From contig NZ_KV440949.1 in the NCBI RefSeq assembly GCF_001636315.1, positions 5,040,084-5,104,083 on the forward strand: a DNA stretch of 64,000 nucleotides, given 5' to 3'. The notes under the pieces are model-generated. The model was not told the origin of the DNA. It did not search any database and worked only from the letters and a program-made list of their open reading frames with translations. The translations under genes and the position numbers were made by a program. The stretch is from Neobacillus mesonae (GTDB taxonomy: Bacteria; Bacillota; Bacilli; Bacillales; Cytobacillaceae). This document shows positions 25,908 to 34,904 of this stretch, piece by piece. Each line of letters starts with the position of its first letter. The stretch's first letter is position 1.

Positions 25908-27863
25908 TCATAGACAGTGCATCTCGGCTTCAGCTTGATTCCAGGGTACGGAGTAGCCTTGACCTTTGGAGCAGAAGATGGAGGATGAGGTGTATTCTGG
26001 ATCGGCGTCTTTGTTGTACTGGATTTTTTCGATTACTTCGGCTTGGTTGTGGCAAGGGTAGTAGCCGCCAACCACCAGATTCAGCATTCCTTTCCCCTGG
26101 GTAAGGGAAGCAAATTCAGAACCATAGTTCATAAATGTGGAGACAGGAACCTTTCCGGTTATCAGTGCCTTATTTCCTTCGGTGATAGGTGTATCAAAGC
26201 TTCCATGTGCCTGCTGGATATCGGTTAGCACTTTCCCCAAAAGATCTAAATTCATCTTAATTTTAAAATCATAAAATGGTTCAAGAAGAATGTTTTTTGT
26301 TTTTTCTAGGCCTTGACGGAATGCTCGGAAAGCAGCCTCTCGAAAATCACCACCAGTGGTGTGCTTCACATGGGCTCGTCCATTTAGTAAGGTGATTTTC
26401 ACATCAGTAAGCGGGGAGCCAGTTAAGATTCCGTGATGTTCTCGTTCAAATATGTGCGAGCGAATGACGTTTTGTGTTCCGACTAGCAAATGATCGGTGT
26501 GGCAGACACTTTCAAATGAAATTCCGCTGTTTCGTGCTGCTGGTTCAATTTTTAAATGGACCTCTGCATAATGACCTAACGGTTCGAAATGGCCGTACCC
26601 GTTAACCGAAGAACTGATGGTTTCTTTATATAAAATTTCCGGTTCCGCAAATGTGACTTCTAGGTTAAACCTTTCTTTTATGATAAGCTTCAGCACTTCA
26701 AGCTGAATCGTTCCCATCACATGAATGTGAATTTCCTGCAGCTGTTCAACCCAAGTGACGTTCAGGGCAGGGTCTTCGGCATCCAGCATTTTAAAATATC
26801 GCAATGCCTCTTTAATATTAACTGACGGATCGAAAATAACTTTCGACTTTAACGCCGACACCATTTCGTACTCGACTTTTTCTTTTAAAGTCCCTATACA
26901 GTCCCCAGCAGCTGCCGCTGTCATTCCTGTTACGGCAAATAGATCTCCAGCAAAAATTTGGTTCACCGTTTTGAATTTCGTCCCATTGTACAAACGGATT
27001 TGGGTAATTTTTTCAACAATGTACTCCTCGTCAACACTGCTGCAGTTGATTTCATCTCGGACCTTTAGATTTCCGCTTAGAGCTTTAATAAACGTCAGTC
27101 TTGTCCCATTTTCATCATAACGAATTTTATATACACGACCGGCAAAGGCTCCATCTGCAACATAGCTCGTTTCTGTTAGTAAATCTAATTTTTCCAAAAA
27201 GCCCTTCACCCCAACATCCTGCAGGGCAGAACCGTAGAAACTTGGGAAGATTTGATTTTCTCGGATTAGCTGTTTAAGTGTTTCCAACCAAAGTCCCGCC
27301 TCGTATCCATGATCCATGTAAGTTTCCAGAAGGCTTTCGTCTCGTTCTGCAATAAATTCAATTAAATCTTCATTCATTTCGCCGTTTCTAAGCCTCTCGG
27401 TAAAATCAAAAATATTACCTGTAAGATTTATCCGAATTTCCTCGATGACCTTCCCGGGGTCAGCCCCGATCCGGTCGACTTTGTTGATAAAGAAAAAGGT
27501 AGGCACTTGATACTTTCTAAGTAACCGCCATACCGTTTCTGTATGTCCTTCAATTCCTTCCACCGCACTTATAATAACGATGGCATAATCCATTACCTGA
27601 ATCGCCCGCTCCATCTCAGGAGAAAAATCGACATGCCCTGGCGTATCAATTAAAGTGTATTCAGAATCGCCTATGGTGAAAATTGCCTGGTCGGCAAACA
27701 CCGTAATGCCGCGCTGTTTCTCAATTTCGTGGGTATCAAGAAAAGTATCCTGATGGTCAACCCTCCCCCTTTGTCTAATCGCTTTCGTATGATAAAGCAG
27801 CTGCTCAGAAAGCGTAGTCTTGCCCGCATCTACATGAGCTAACATACCAATTATCTTCTTCAT
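25908..27863 (-). CDS. Tet(M)-like ribosomal-protection GTPase
   Basis: A 651-residue translational GTPase of the EF-G/Tet family. G1 is AHVDAGKTTL, the switch region has RGITVFADQ, G3 is DTPGHVDF and G4 NKVDRIG. Domains II to V follow; the length and the opening KKIIGMLAHVDAGKT match the Tet(M)/Tet(O)/Otr type rather than EF-G (about 690). The ATG at 27863 has AGAGGTG upstream; an earlier in-frame start at 27884 lacks an RBS. Such proteins free ribosomes from tetracycline, but chromosomal Bacillaceae forms are often only distant relatives, so resistance is inferred. Confidence 0.8.
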   Translation of the reverse strand: MKKIIGMLAHVDAGKTTLSEQLLYHTKAIRQRGRVDHQDTFLDTHEIEKQRGITVFADQAIFTIGDSEYTLIDTPGHVDFSPEMERAIQVMDYAIVIISAVEGIEGHTETVWRLLRKYQVPTFFFINKVDRIGADPGKVIEEIRINLTGNIFDFTERLRNGEMNEDLIEFIAERDESLLETYMDHGYEAGLWLETLKQLIRENQIFPSFYGSALQDVGVKGFLEKLDLLTETSYVADGAFAGRVYKIRYDENGTRLTFIKALSGNLKVRDEINCSSVDEEYIVEKITQIRLYNGTKFKTVNQIFAGDLFAVTGMTAAAAGDCIGTLKEKVEYEMVSALKSKVIFDPSVNIKEALRYFKMLDAEDPALNVTWVEQLQEIHIHVMGTIQLEVLKLIIKERFNLEVTFAEPEILYKETISSSVNGYGHFEPLGHYAEVHLKIEPAARNSGISFESVCHTDHLLVGTQNVIRSHIFEREHHGILTGSPLTDVKITLLNGRAHVKHTTGGDFREAAFRAFRQGLEKTKNILLEPFYDFKIKMNLDLLGKVLTDIQQAHGSFDTPITEGNKALITGKVPVSTFMNYGSEFASLTQGKGMLNLVVGGYYPCHNQAEVIEKIQYNKDADPEYTSSSIFCSKGQGYSVPWNQAEAEMHCL

Positions 27864-27915
27864 ACCCGCACCTCTACTAGTCATTCTTTAAGAATAGTAT
27901 ATCAAAAGAATGAAA

Positions 27916-27965
27916 CATGGGACGTCTCTTCTGCCTCATGATTGAGACAGAAGAAACGTCCCATG
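27916..27965. repeat. Long hairpin, divergent GACGTCTC variant of the palindromic element
   Basis: CATGGGACGT..CTTCTG..CTCA and TGAG..CAGAAG..ACGTCCCATG pair over more than 20 bases in the divergent gap between the Tet-like and TerC genes. The layout matches the other GACGGTTC elements, with altered arms. Confidence 0.7.
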
Positions 27966-28040
27966 CATCATAATATCTGAAAGGTGGACATACATTGAGA
28001 GTAGGTTTAAATTCCATAGGAAAGGGTTTTGGATAGACGG

Positions 28041-28778
28041 ATGGAGTTTTTGAATGAGATTTTGAGGACTTATAGTTCGTTTTTTTCGTTAGAGATGTTG
28101 GAGCAGGTGTTGACAAGCCCTAGCAGCTGGGGGATTATTGGGACGCTGATTATTTTGGAGGGGCTGTTGTCGGCGGATAATGCCCTTGTTCTGGCGGTAA
28201 TGGTCAAGCATCTGCCGCCAAAGCAGCGGAAGAAGGCTCTTTTCTACGGGATTTTCGGGGCTTATTTCTTTCGTATTGTAGCAATCGGTTTAGGGGTAAC
28301 CTTAATCAACATTCCTTGGATTAAAATTGTCTGCGGTCACTATTTATTGTTAATTGTTTTTCAAAACCTATTGATGAGGAATGATGAGGAAGGCACGGTT
28401 GCTAATAAGAAAATGGGATTTTGGCGGACCGTTTTAACCGTCGAGCTTATGGATATTGCCTTTAGTATTGACAGTGTGATTGCCGCGTTTGGGGTGTCGA
28501 ACCAGGTATGGGTTTTATTTCTTGGGGGCGTGTTAGGAATATTAATGATGCGGGGAGTCGCGCAATTATTCCTAAAATTGATTGATAAGGTCCCTGAATT
28601 TGAAATCACGGCATTTGTTCTGATCGCCATTATCGGCGTCAAAATGATTACCGGAGCATTCGGCTTCCATATGCATCAGGCGGTATTCTTTGGTATTTTA
28701 ATCACTATCTTTCTTGGCACTTTCGTTGTCCATTTTTTCAAAGGAAATTCAGGAAATGAACCGACGTACAAAAGTTAA
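28041..28778 (+). CDS. TerC-family membrane protein
   Basis: About 245 residues with seven hydrophobic segments. The TerC pattern is plain: LEGLLSADNALVLAVMVKHL with the acidic and Asp-Asn residues, and the repeat VELMDIAFSIDSVIAAFG. Bacterial TerC proteins such as YceF and YkoY of B. subtilis are linked to manganese export for loading secreted enzymes. The ATG at 28041 was chosen; a TTG at 28029 lies too close to the RBS AGGAAAGGG. No yybP-ykoY manganese riboswitch is seen upstream. Confidence 0.85.
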   Translation: MEFLNEILRTYSSFFSLEMLEQVLTSPSSWGIIGTLIILEGLLSADNALVLAVMVKHLPPKQRKKALFYGIFGAYFFRIVAIGLGVTLINIPWIKIVCGHYLLLIVFQNLLMRNDEEGTVANKKMGFWRTVLTVELMDIAFSIDSVIAAFGVSNQVWVLFLGGVLGILMMRGVAQLFLKLIDKVPEFEITAFVLIAIIGVKMITGAFGFHMHQAVFFGILITIFLGTFVVHFFKGNSGNEPTYKS

Positions 28779-28789
28779 ATATATAATCA

Positions 28790-28822
28790 TGAATGGCGGA
28801 GGATCATTTCCGTCATTTTTTT
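28790..28822 (+). terminator. Rho-independent terminator
   Basis: AATGGCGGA pairs with TCCGTCATT (one G-T pair), followed by seven T. Confidence 0.8.
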
Positions 28823-29032
28823 GGATATTATTTTTTAACAGAGTATATTATTAAAATGATAATATATCTGGCGTTATTTTTGAGTTTTAAGACTATTACG
28901 ATATTTTTAATAACCCTCAAAACATTATTGTAAAATATCTAAATTTTCATTATAATATTATTTAGTGAAAGAGAGTTTTAAGTGAAGTATTTATCGTAAT
29001 AAAAATTGTTCTGCACAAAGAGGGGGGAACTT

Positions 29033-30271
29033 ATGAAAAATCTATTGAAAAAATGGAATCAAATTAGCTTAGTAAAACAAATTATTGTCGGTCTTATTCT
29101 AGGTATTATTCTTGCTTTAACAATCCCGGAAACAGCTAAACCTATCGTCATTTTTGGCTCACTATTTGTCGGTGCTTTAAAAGCCGTAGCACCGGTTTTG
29201 GTGCTCTTCTTGGTTATGTCGGCCATTGCCCAGCACAAGAGCGGTCACCAGACAAATATGAAATCAATCATCGTGTTGTATCTTTTAGGAACATTTTTAG
29301 CTGGACTGATCGCCGTTATTGCAAGTTTTATTTTCCCTGTAACGTTAAAACTGGGCGCAGGTGCTGAGGATGTGACAGCGCCAGGTGGTGTAGCAGAGGT
29401 TCTAAAAACTTTGCTGCTGAACGTAGTCGATAACCCGGTAAAAGCCATCTTTAATGCTAACTATATCGGTATTCTAGCTTGGGCAGTCGTTCTTGGGTTT
29501 GCATTAAAAAATGCCCCGGATACCACAAAAACCATGATTTCGAATTTTTCTGATGCCATCTCAAAAGTCGTGACTTGGGTAATCAAGCTGGCACCGCTGG
29601 GAATCATGGGTCTGGTATTTGATTCTATTACTACCAATGGACTAGAGTCACTGAAAAGCTATGGAGATTTACTTATCGTTTTACTTGGCTGCATGCTTTT
29701 TGTTGCTATAGTTGTCAATCCATTAATCGTTTTTGCAGCTACACGTAAAAATCCTTTCCCGCTTGTATTTAAGTGTCTAAAGGAAAGCGGCATTACCGCC
29801 TTCTTTACACGCAGTTCAGCGGCGAACATTCCGGTTAACATGAAATTATGTGAAAAATTAGGCTTGGATAAAGATACGTATTCAGTGTCCATTCCATTAG
29901 GAGCTACCATCAATATGGCTGGAGCAGCCGTCACCATTTCCGTGCTGACACTTGCAGCCGTTCATACACTTGGCATTCAAGTGGATATCCCAACAGCGAT
30001 CATCCTAAGTGTGCTGTCAGCGGTTTGTGCCTGCGGGGCATCGGGGGTTGCCGGCGGTTCTTTATTACTGATTCCGCTTGCCGCCAGTCTTTTCGGAATT
30101 TCTTCCGATGTAGCCATGCAAGTTGTGGGTGTAGGCTTTGTTGTTGGAGTACTACAAGACTCTTGCGAAACAGCCCTTAACTCATCAACAGACGTTCTAT
30201 TTACTGCAACAGCCGAATACCGTAAACGCCGCAAAGAAGGCAAGAAAATCGGTGTAAATAATGTTGCTTAA
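29033..30271 (+). CDS. sstT: Serine/threonine sodium symporter SstT
   Basis: A 412-residue dicarboxylate/amino acid:cation symporter (DAACS). The SstT features are present: the start MKNLLKKWNQISLVKQIIVG, the hairpin FTRSSAANIPVNMKLCEKLG, SIPLGATINMAGAAVTI, and the C-terminal VLQDSCETALNSSTDVLFTA. It should import serine and threonine with sodium. The ATG at 29033 has AGAGGGGGG upstream; the earlier in-frame start at 29006 does not. It is monocistronic, bounded by terminators on both sides. Confidence 0.9.
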   Translation: MKNLLKKWNQISLVKQIIVGLILGIILALTIPETAKPIVIFGSLFVGALKAVAPVLVLFLVMSAIAQHKSGHQTNMKSIIVLYLLGTFLAGLIAVIASFIFPVTLKLGAGAEDVTAPGGVAEVLKTLLLNVVDNPVKAIFNANYIGILAWAVVLGFALKNAPDTTKTMISNFSDAISKVVTWVIKLAPLGIMGLVFDSITTNGLESLKSYGDLLIVLLGCMLFVAIVVNPLIVFAATRKNPFPLVFKCLKESGITAFFTRSSAANIPVNMKLCEKLGLDKDTYSVSIPLGATINMAGAAVTISVLTLAAVHTLGIQVDIPTAIILSVLSAVCACGASGVAGGSLLLIPLAASLFGISSDVAMQVVGVGFVVGVLQDSCETALNSSTDVLFTATAEYRKRRKEGKKIGVNNVA

Positions 30272-30286
30272 TTAATATTTCTAACC

Positions 30287-30322
30287 AAAGACCAACTTGC
30301 ATAAGTGCAAGTTGGTCTTTTT
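30287..30322 (+). terminator. Rho-independent terminator of sstT
   Basis: AAAGACCAACTTGCA pairs with TGCAAGTTGGTCTTT around TAAG, followed by T residues. Confidence 0.92.
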
Positions 30323-30408
30323 AATGAAAGAAACCTATTTAACATAAAAATTATTTGAAAATTTAAACTAATATGATAAAATGAATATAGTTTATCATTA
30401 AAAACTTT

Positions 30409-30424
30409 GTTTATTATAGTAAAC
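30409..30424. promoter_or_regulatory. Candidate operator of the first IclR gene
   Basis: GTTTATTATAGTAAAC, seven of eight bases symmetrical, ends four bases before the Shine-Dalgarno sequence. A looser relative (AGTTTATCATTAAAAACT) starts at 30389. Both resemble the GTTTTATAATATAAAAC sites of the second half of the island. Confidence 0.5.
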
Positions 30425-30444
30425 CTCAGGAAGTGACAGTATCT

Positions 30445-31224
30445 ATGAAAGAGAAGTATTGGGTTCCAGCAATTGAGAGGGCTGATAAGGTATTAAAAGA
30501 AATTGGTGAATATCCAAAGCAGCTGCGTTTGATGGAATTGTCCAAAAGAGTTGACATTAATAAAAGTTCGTTATTCTCACTGTTAAATACATTGGAAACT
30601 TTAAAGTGGGTTACGAAGGAGGAGGGTGATACATATTCATTAGGTCCGGCGTTAGGAATGATTGGTTCTGCGTATTTCCGTCAGTTTAATATCATTCAAT
30701 CGTTTTATAAAGAAGCCAGTAAATCTGTTGCCAAAATTAATGAGCACATTCAATTGGGAGTTTTAGAAGAAGGGGATGTGATTTATTTAGGAAAAATGGA
30801 AGGGGATTCAAGAGTCCGCCTTATCACCGACCCAGGGATGCGATTTCCTGCATATGCCTCAGCAATAGGAAAAATTCAATTAACGCAATACTCTAGAGCT
30901 GAACTTGAGACTATATATTCGAACCCTTTGGAGCAAAAAACAGCTTTTACCATCTCAAACCTGGACGTACTCTATGTGAATGTCCAAGAGGCTAGAAAAA
31001 AAGGCTACGCCATTGAGAACCAGGAAGCTGCTTTAGGATTTCATTGTGTAGCAGCTCCTATTTATAATTTTGAAAATAAAATCATTGCGGGAGTCAGTTT
31101 TACCATGATGACCAGTAGCTGGGAAGATAAAAAAGATTCAGCAACGGAAGAAATTATCAATCTGGCAAATCGGCTATCGCACTTAGCCGGCTGGACTGGG
31201 GAGAAACAAATTAGTATAGATTAG
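30445..31224 (+). CDS. IclR-family transcriptional regulator (first)
   Basis: A 259-residue regulator with an N-terminal winged helix (RLMELSKRVDINKSSLFSLLNTL) and a C-terminal IclR effector domain (VLEEGDVIYLGKMEGDSRVR, FPAYASAIGKIQL, GYAIENQEAALGFHCVAAPI). The ATG at 30445 was chosen because AGGAAG lies upstream; the GTG at 30433 overlaps that RBS. It heads a run of catabolic genes on the same strand beginning 25 bases downstream, so it probably controls them in response to a pathway intermediate such as a 2-keto-3-deoxy sugar acid (inference from other IclR/KdgR systems). Confidence 0.88.
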   Translation: MKEKYWVPAIERADKVLKEIGEYPKQLRLMELSKRVDINKSSLFSLLNTLETLKWVTKEEGDTYSLGPALGMIGSAYFRQFNIIQSFYKEASKSVAKINEHIQLGVLEEGDVIYLGKMEGDSRVRLITDPGMRFPAYASAIGKIQLTQYSRAELETIYSNPLEQKTAFTISNLDVLYVNVQEARKKGYAIENQEAALGFHCVAAPIYNFENKIIAGVSFTMMTSSWEDKKDSATEEIINLANRLSHLAGWTGEKQISID

Positions 31225-31249
31225 CAATTCCAAAAGGAGTGGTGATGTC

Positions 31250-32716
31250 ATGAGAATGGAAACTAAAGAAAATACGTGCAAAAACTTTATTAACAACTCG
31301 TGGGTTGATTCCGCCTCAGAAGAAATAATCAAGAGCATCAATCCTGCAAATAAAGAAGAAGTAGTAGGTTACGTTCAAAAATCCACACCTGTGGACCTTG
31401 AAAAAGCAGTACAGGCAGCTTATAAGGCAAAGAAAAACTGGCGGAAGCTTGGCCAGGTTGCAAGAGGTCAATTGTTATTCAAAGTTGCTAATATTCTTGA
31501 AGAAAATTTAAATGACATTGCGGAAACCATGACAAGAGAAATGGGAAAATCACTTCCGGAAGCAAAAGGGGAAACAGCCAGGGGAGTTGCTATTCTTCGC
31601 TACTATGCTGGGGAAGGGATGCGGAAGGAAGGGGATTTAATCCCCTCAACTGATCAAGCGGCGCTAATGTTTACTAAAAGGACACCACTCGGAGTAGTCG
31701 GGGTCATTACTCCTTGGAATTTTCCGGTTGCCATTCCAATTTGGAAAATTGCTCCTGCTCTTGTATATGGAAATACAGTTGTATTTAAGCCTGCAACGGA
31801 GGCAGCTGTAACTGCTGCCAAAGTGGTTGATTGCTTTGCTAAAGCTGGACTACCGGAAGGTGTATTGAATTTTGTAACGGGTACGGGTTCTGTTATTGGA
31901 CAGAAATTAATTGATCATCCTCTGTTAAATGCAATTACATTTACTGGCTCTGAAACCGTTGGTGAAGGTGTCGCCAAATCAGCTGCAGCCCGTGGAATCA
32001 AATTTCAGCTGGAGATGGGAGGGAAAAACCCAGTCATAGTGACGGAGGATGCTGATTTAGATGCGGCCGTGGAGGCAGTCATAAGCGGTGCCTTCCGATC
32101 AACTGGCCAAAAATGTACTGCATCAAGCCGTGTCATTATTGAATCAGGGGTTTACGATGCCTTTAAGGAAAAGTTGATTCAAGAAACAAAAAAAATTACA
32201 GTTGGACCTGGATTGAATGAGGGAATTTGGATGGGGCCATGTGCCAGTGAAAGCCAGTTTAAAACAGTATTAGAGTATATTGAAAAGGGAAAAGCAGAGG
32301 GGGCATCGCTTATTTACGGAGGCGAACCTTTAACAACCGGTGAGTATGTAAAAGGATTTTTTGTGTCACCGACAATTTTTGAAAATGTAACAGTGGATAT
32401 GACGATTGCTCAAGAGGAAATTTTTGGTCCGGTGATTGCCCTTTTTAAAGCAGATAACTTAGAAGAAGCGATTGCCCTTGCCAATAATACCAAATATGGC
32501 TTAAGTGCCTCTATTTTTACAACAAATATTGCAAATCTTCTTGAATTTATCGATGAGGTCGATGCTGGACTTGTCCGAATTAATGCCGAAAGTGCTGGCG
32601 TGGAACTGCAGGCGCCATTTGGGGGCATGAAAGCATCAAGTACTGGTTCAAGAGAACAAGGAGAAGCAGCGAAGGAATTCTTTACCTCCATCAAAACAGT
32701 GTTTATCAAAGGCTAA
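31250..32716 (+). CDS. Aldehyde dehydrogenase, alpha-ketoglutarate-semialdehyde type
   Basis: A 488-residue NAD(P)-dependent aldehyde dehydrogenase. The catalytic Cys is in STGQKCTASSRV, the general base Glu in LEMGGKNP, and the cofactor site has TPWNFP and TFTGSETVG. The length and the start NFINNSWVDSASEE fit the 2,5-dioxovalerate dehydrogenase group (B. subtilis YcbD-like), which oxidises 2-oxoglutarate semialdehyde to 2-oxoglutarate at the end of non-phosphorylative sugar-acid pathways. Succinate-semialdehyde dehydrogenase is the main alternative. Its position among dehydratase genes favours the first. Confidence 0.82.
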   Translation: MRMETKENTCKNFINNSWVDSASEEIIKSINPANKEEVVGYVQKSTPVDLEKAVQAAYKAKKNWRKLGQVARGQLLFKVANILEENLNDIAETMTREMGKSLPEAKGETARGVAILRYYAGEGMRKEGDLIPSTDQAALMFTKRTPLGVVGVITPWNFPVAIPIWKIAPALVYGNTVVFKPATEAAVTAAKVVDCFAKAGLPEGVLNFVTGTGSVIGQKLIDHPLLNAITFTGSETVGEGVAKSAAARGIKFQLEMGGKNPVIVTEDADLDAAVEAVISGAFRSTGQKCTASSRVIIESGVYDAFKEKLIQETKKITVGPGLNEGIWMGPCASESQFKTVLEYIEKGKAEGASLIYGGEPLTTGEYVKGFFVSPTIFENVTVDMTIAQEEIFGPVIALFKADNLEEAIALANNTKYGLSASIFTTNIANLLEFIDEVDAGLVRINAESAGVELQAPFGGMKASSTGSREQGEAAKEFFTSIKTVFIKG

Positions 32717-32725
32717 TAGGTTCAT

Positions 32726-32764
32726 ATAGGGAGTTTCTGATTAAAAATTCTCCCTATTTTTTCT
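32726..32764 (+). terminator. Internal terminator or attenuator
   Basis: ATAGGGAG pairs with CTCCCTAT, followed by seven T, in the gap after the aldehyde dehydrogenase. Genes downstream may therefore have lower or separate expression. Confidence 0.8.
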
Positions 32765-32812
32765 TTAATAGCAAGAAAACGCTATATTTATTAAAGGAAA
32801 GAGGGAAAACAG

Positions 32813-33763
32813 ATGAAAGAATCTAGAGAGTTATTAGAGAGGCTCGGTTATCCATCCACTGATTTTACAAGACTTCCTGATTCGACAAAAAGATTTCCTG
32901 ATGGAGCACAATATCGGATTGAACTGCCTAGTGTGGAAGGACCAGTTGCATTAAAAGAAATGTTAGATGAAATCGACCGATATGGGTTAGCCATTCACCG
33001 GGTCTCGCAGGGCAGCGGGATTATGCTGTTAACAGATGAGGAAATACGTGAAATGTGCCGTTTGACTGCTGAAAGAGGAATGGAACTCAGCTTATTCGTC
33101 GGACCACGGGGAACATGGGATATTAGTGCCCAGCCATTTACAAGCAGCGGACAATCCATTGGCTTGCGACATGAAGGAGCAGACCAGCTTGTTTATGCAA
33201 TGGAAGATTTAAAGCGGGGGGCCAAATTAGGGTTAAGAGGAGCATTAATTGCCGATGAAGGACTGCTGCTGCTAACGAAGGAAATGAAAAAATGCGGTCA
33301 GCTGCCAGAGGACATTGTTGTAAAAGTATCTGTACAAATGGGAGCTGCCAACCCAGTTTCTGTGAAATTAATGCAGGACCTTGGTGCCGGAACGTATAAT
33401 GTTCCAACAGCGCTTACACTCCATAAACTTGCATCGATTCGTCAGGCAATAGATATCCCGATAGATTTATATGTTGAGGTACCTGATAATTTTGGAGGCT
33501 TCCTCCGTTATTATGAAATCCCGGAAATCATTCGTGTACTGGCGCCGGTTTATATTAAATTTGGATTGCGAAATCATCCGGATGTGTATCCGTCTGGAAA
33601 GCAATGGGAAAATACGAACATCTCATTAGTCAAAGAACGTGTACATCGCGCAGCACTTGGTATACAAATGATTGAGCGTTACTATCCTGATGCTATAACC
33701 TCCAAACTTGGTGCTGAAGGATTAGGGATTCCAAAGATTGTTACTGGTTCGGTCACTAATTAA
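32813..33763 (+). CDS. U32-peptidase-like TIM-barrel protein of unknown function
   Basis: A 316-residue soluble protein. It starts KESRELLERLGYPSTDFTRL and contains FPDGAQYRIELPSVEGP, HRVSQGSGIMLLTDEEI, and IDLYVEVPDNFGGFLRYYE. The alternating strands and helices suggest a TIM barrel, and relatives are, as far as I recall, annotated as U32 peptidases without evidence of peptidase activity. No protease motif is visible. It is cotranscribed with FAH and KdgT genes, so an enzymatic role in sugar-acid turnover (aldolase or isomerase) is more plausible. The RBS AAAGAGGG precedes the ATG. Confidence 0.6.
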   Translation: MKESRELLERLGYPSTDFTRLPDSTKRFPDGAQYRIELPSVEGPVALKEMLDEIDRYGLAIHRVSQGSGIMLLTDEEIREMCRLTAERGMELSLFVGPRGTWDISAQPFTSSGQSIGLRHEGADQLVYAMEDLKRGAKLGLRGALIADEGLLLLTKEMKKCGQLPEDIVVKVSVQMGAANPVSVKLMQDLGAGTYNVPTALTLHKLASIRQAIDIPIDLYVEVPDNFGGFLRYYEIPEIIRVLAPVYIKFGLRNHPDVYPSGKQWENTNISLVKERVHRAALGIQMIERYYPDAITSKLGAEGLGIPKIVTGSVTN

Positions 33764-33793
33764 GATTAAGAACTTGATAGGAGGGGTTTGAAA

Positions 33794-34738
33794 ATGAGAT
33801 TAGTATCTTATAGTTCCGGGTCGGACATACATCTCGGTGCTTTAATAGGAGAAAAACAAATTTTAAACTTAAGTAGTTTACAAGATTTTTACAAGGATCG
33901 TATACAACACACTTTTAGGTTACCTAATGATATGAAGCAATTTATTGAACAAAATGAAAGGGCATTGCCTTATGTTGAAGCGTTGTTAAATTGTTACGAT
34001 GAAAATGATTTTCCGGCCGGCAATATATCAGATGTTGAGGTATTAGCACCTATCATCAATCCAGAGAAAATTATTTGTGTTGGATTGAATTATCTTGATC
34101 ATTGTAAGGAAACGAATATGGAGCCGCCTGCAACGCCAGTAATTTTTTCAAAATATGCAAACGCCATTATTGGAGATCAAGCAGCGATTGAACTACCTGT
34201 CAACTCAAGTCAAGTGGATTTTGAGGCGGAATTGGCAATTGTAATCGGGAAAGAAGCGAAGTGTGTGACAGCGGCAGAAGCTGAGGACTGTATATTTGGC
34301 TATACAATCATGAACGATGTGAGTGCCAGAGATCATCAATTTACGGATGGTCAATGGACAAGAGGGAAATCGGCTGATACATTTGCGCCAATCGGTCCTT
34401 CTATTGTCACCAAAAATGAAGTTGGCGACCCTCATAAGCTGGATATTTCCTTACGATTAAATGGTGAAATTATGCAACAATCTAACACTGAAAATCTTAT
34501 TTTTAAAATTCCATACATTGTATCCTTTCTTTCACAGACCATGACATTGAAGCCCGGTGATTTAATCGCAACTGGTACTCCTCCTGGTGTAGGGATGGGC
34601 AGAAATCCGCAAGTCTGGTTGAAAGAAGGTGATCATTTGTCAATTACAATTGAAAACATTGGAACCCTGTCAAATGTTGTTAAAAAATATAATACTTATG
34701 CAAATTCAAAAAACAACTCACTTCAAACTTCTTCGTAA
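33794..34738 (+). CDS. Fumarylacetoacetate hydrolase-family enzyme (first)
   Basis: A 314-residue FAH-fold protein. The metal-site segments are visible: VGLNYLDHCKETN, SQVDFEAELAIVIGKEAK with the acidic ligands, and GYTIMNDVSARDHQF, followed by GPSIVT and GDLIATGTPPGVGMG. The family hydrolyses or dehydrates beta-diketo and 2-keto-3-deoxy acids. The ATG at 33794 has AGGAGGGG seven bases upstream; the TTG at 33788 would be too close. It belongs to the first half of the catabolic cluster and differs clearly from the second FAH gene at 48585. Confidence 0.85.
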   Translation: MRLVSYSSGSDIHLGALIGEKQILNLSSLQDFYKDRIQHTFRLPNDMKQFIEQNERALPYVEALLNCYDENDFPAGNISDVEVLAPIINPEKIICVGLNYLDHCKETNMEPPATPVIFSKYANAIIGDQAAIELPVNSSQVDFEAELAIVIGKEAKCVTAAEAEDCIFGYTIMNDVSARDHQFTDGQWTRGKSADTFAPIGPSIVTKNEVGDPHKLDISLRLNGEIMQQSNTENLIFKIPYIVSFLSQTMTLKPGDLIATGTPPGVGMGRNPQVWLKEGDHLSITIENIGTLSNVVKKYNTYANSKNNSLQTSS

Positions 34739-34904
34739 ATTCTTATCACAGCATGACACCCTACGACTTTATTAAAATAAACAAACACTCTTCTAAGTGA
34801 GGACAGAATCTTCTGCGAACATATTACAACCGATTATTTTGGTAAGTGATGATATTAGGTTTTGTTTTTCCATTATATTAAAAATTTTGTAGGAGAGTGG
34901 ATAT

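Noticed and set aside
27966..28040. yybP-ykoY manganese riboswitch before the TerC gene
   Set aside because: The gap of about 75 bases after the hairpin shows none of the conserved riboswitch stems, and the hairpin belongs to the dispersed palindromic family.
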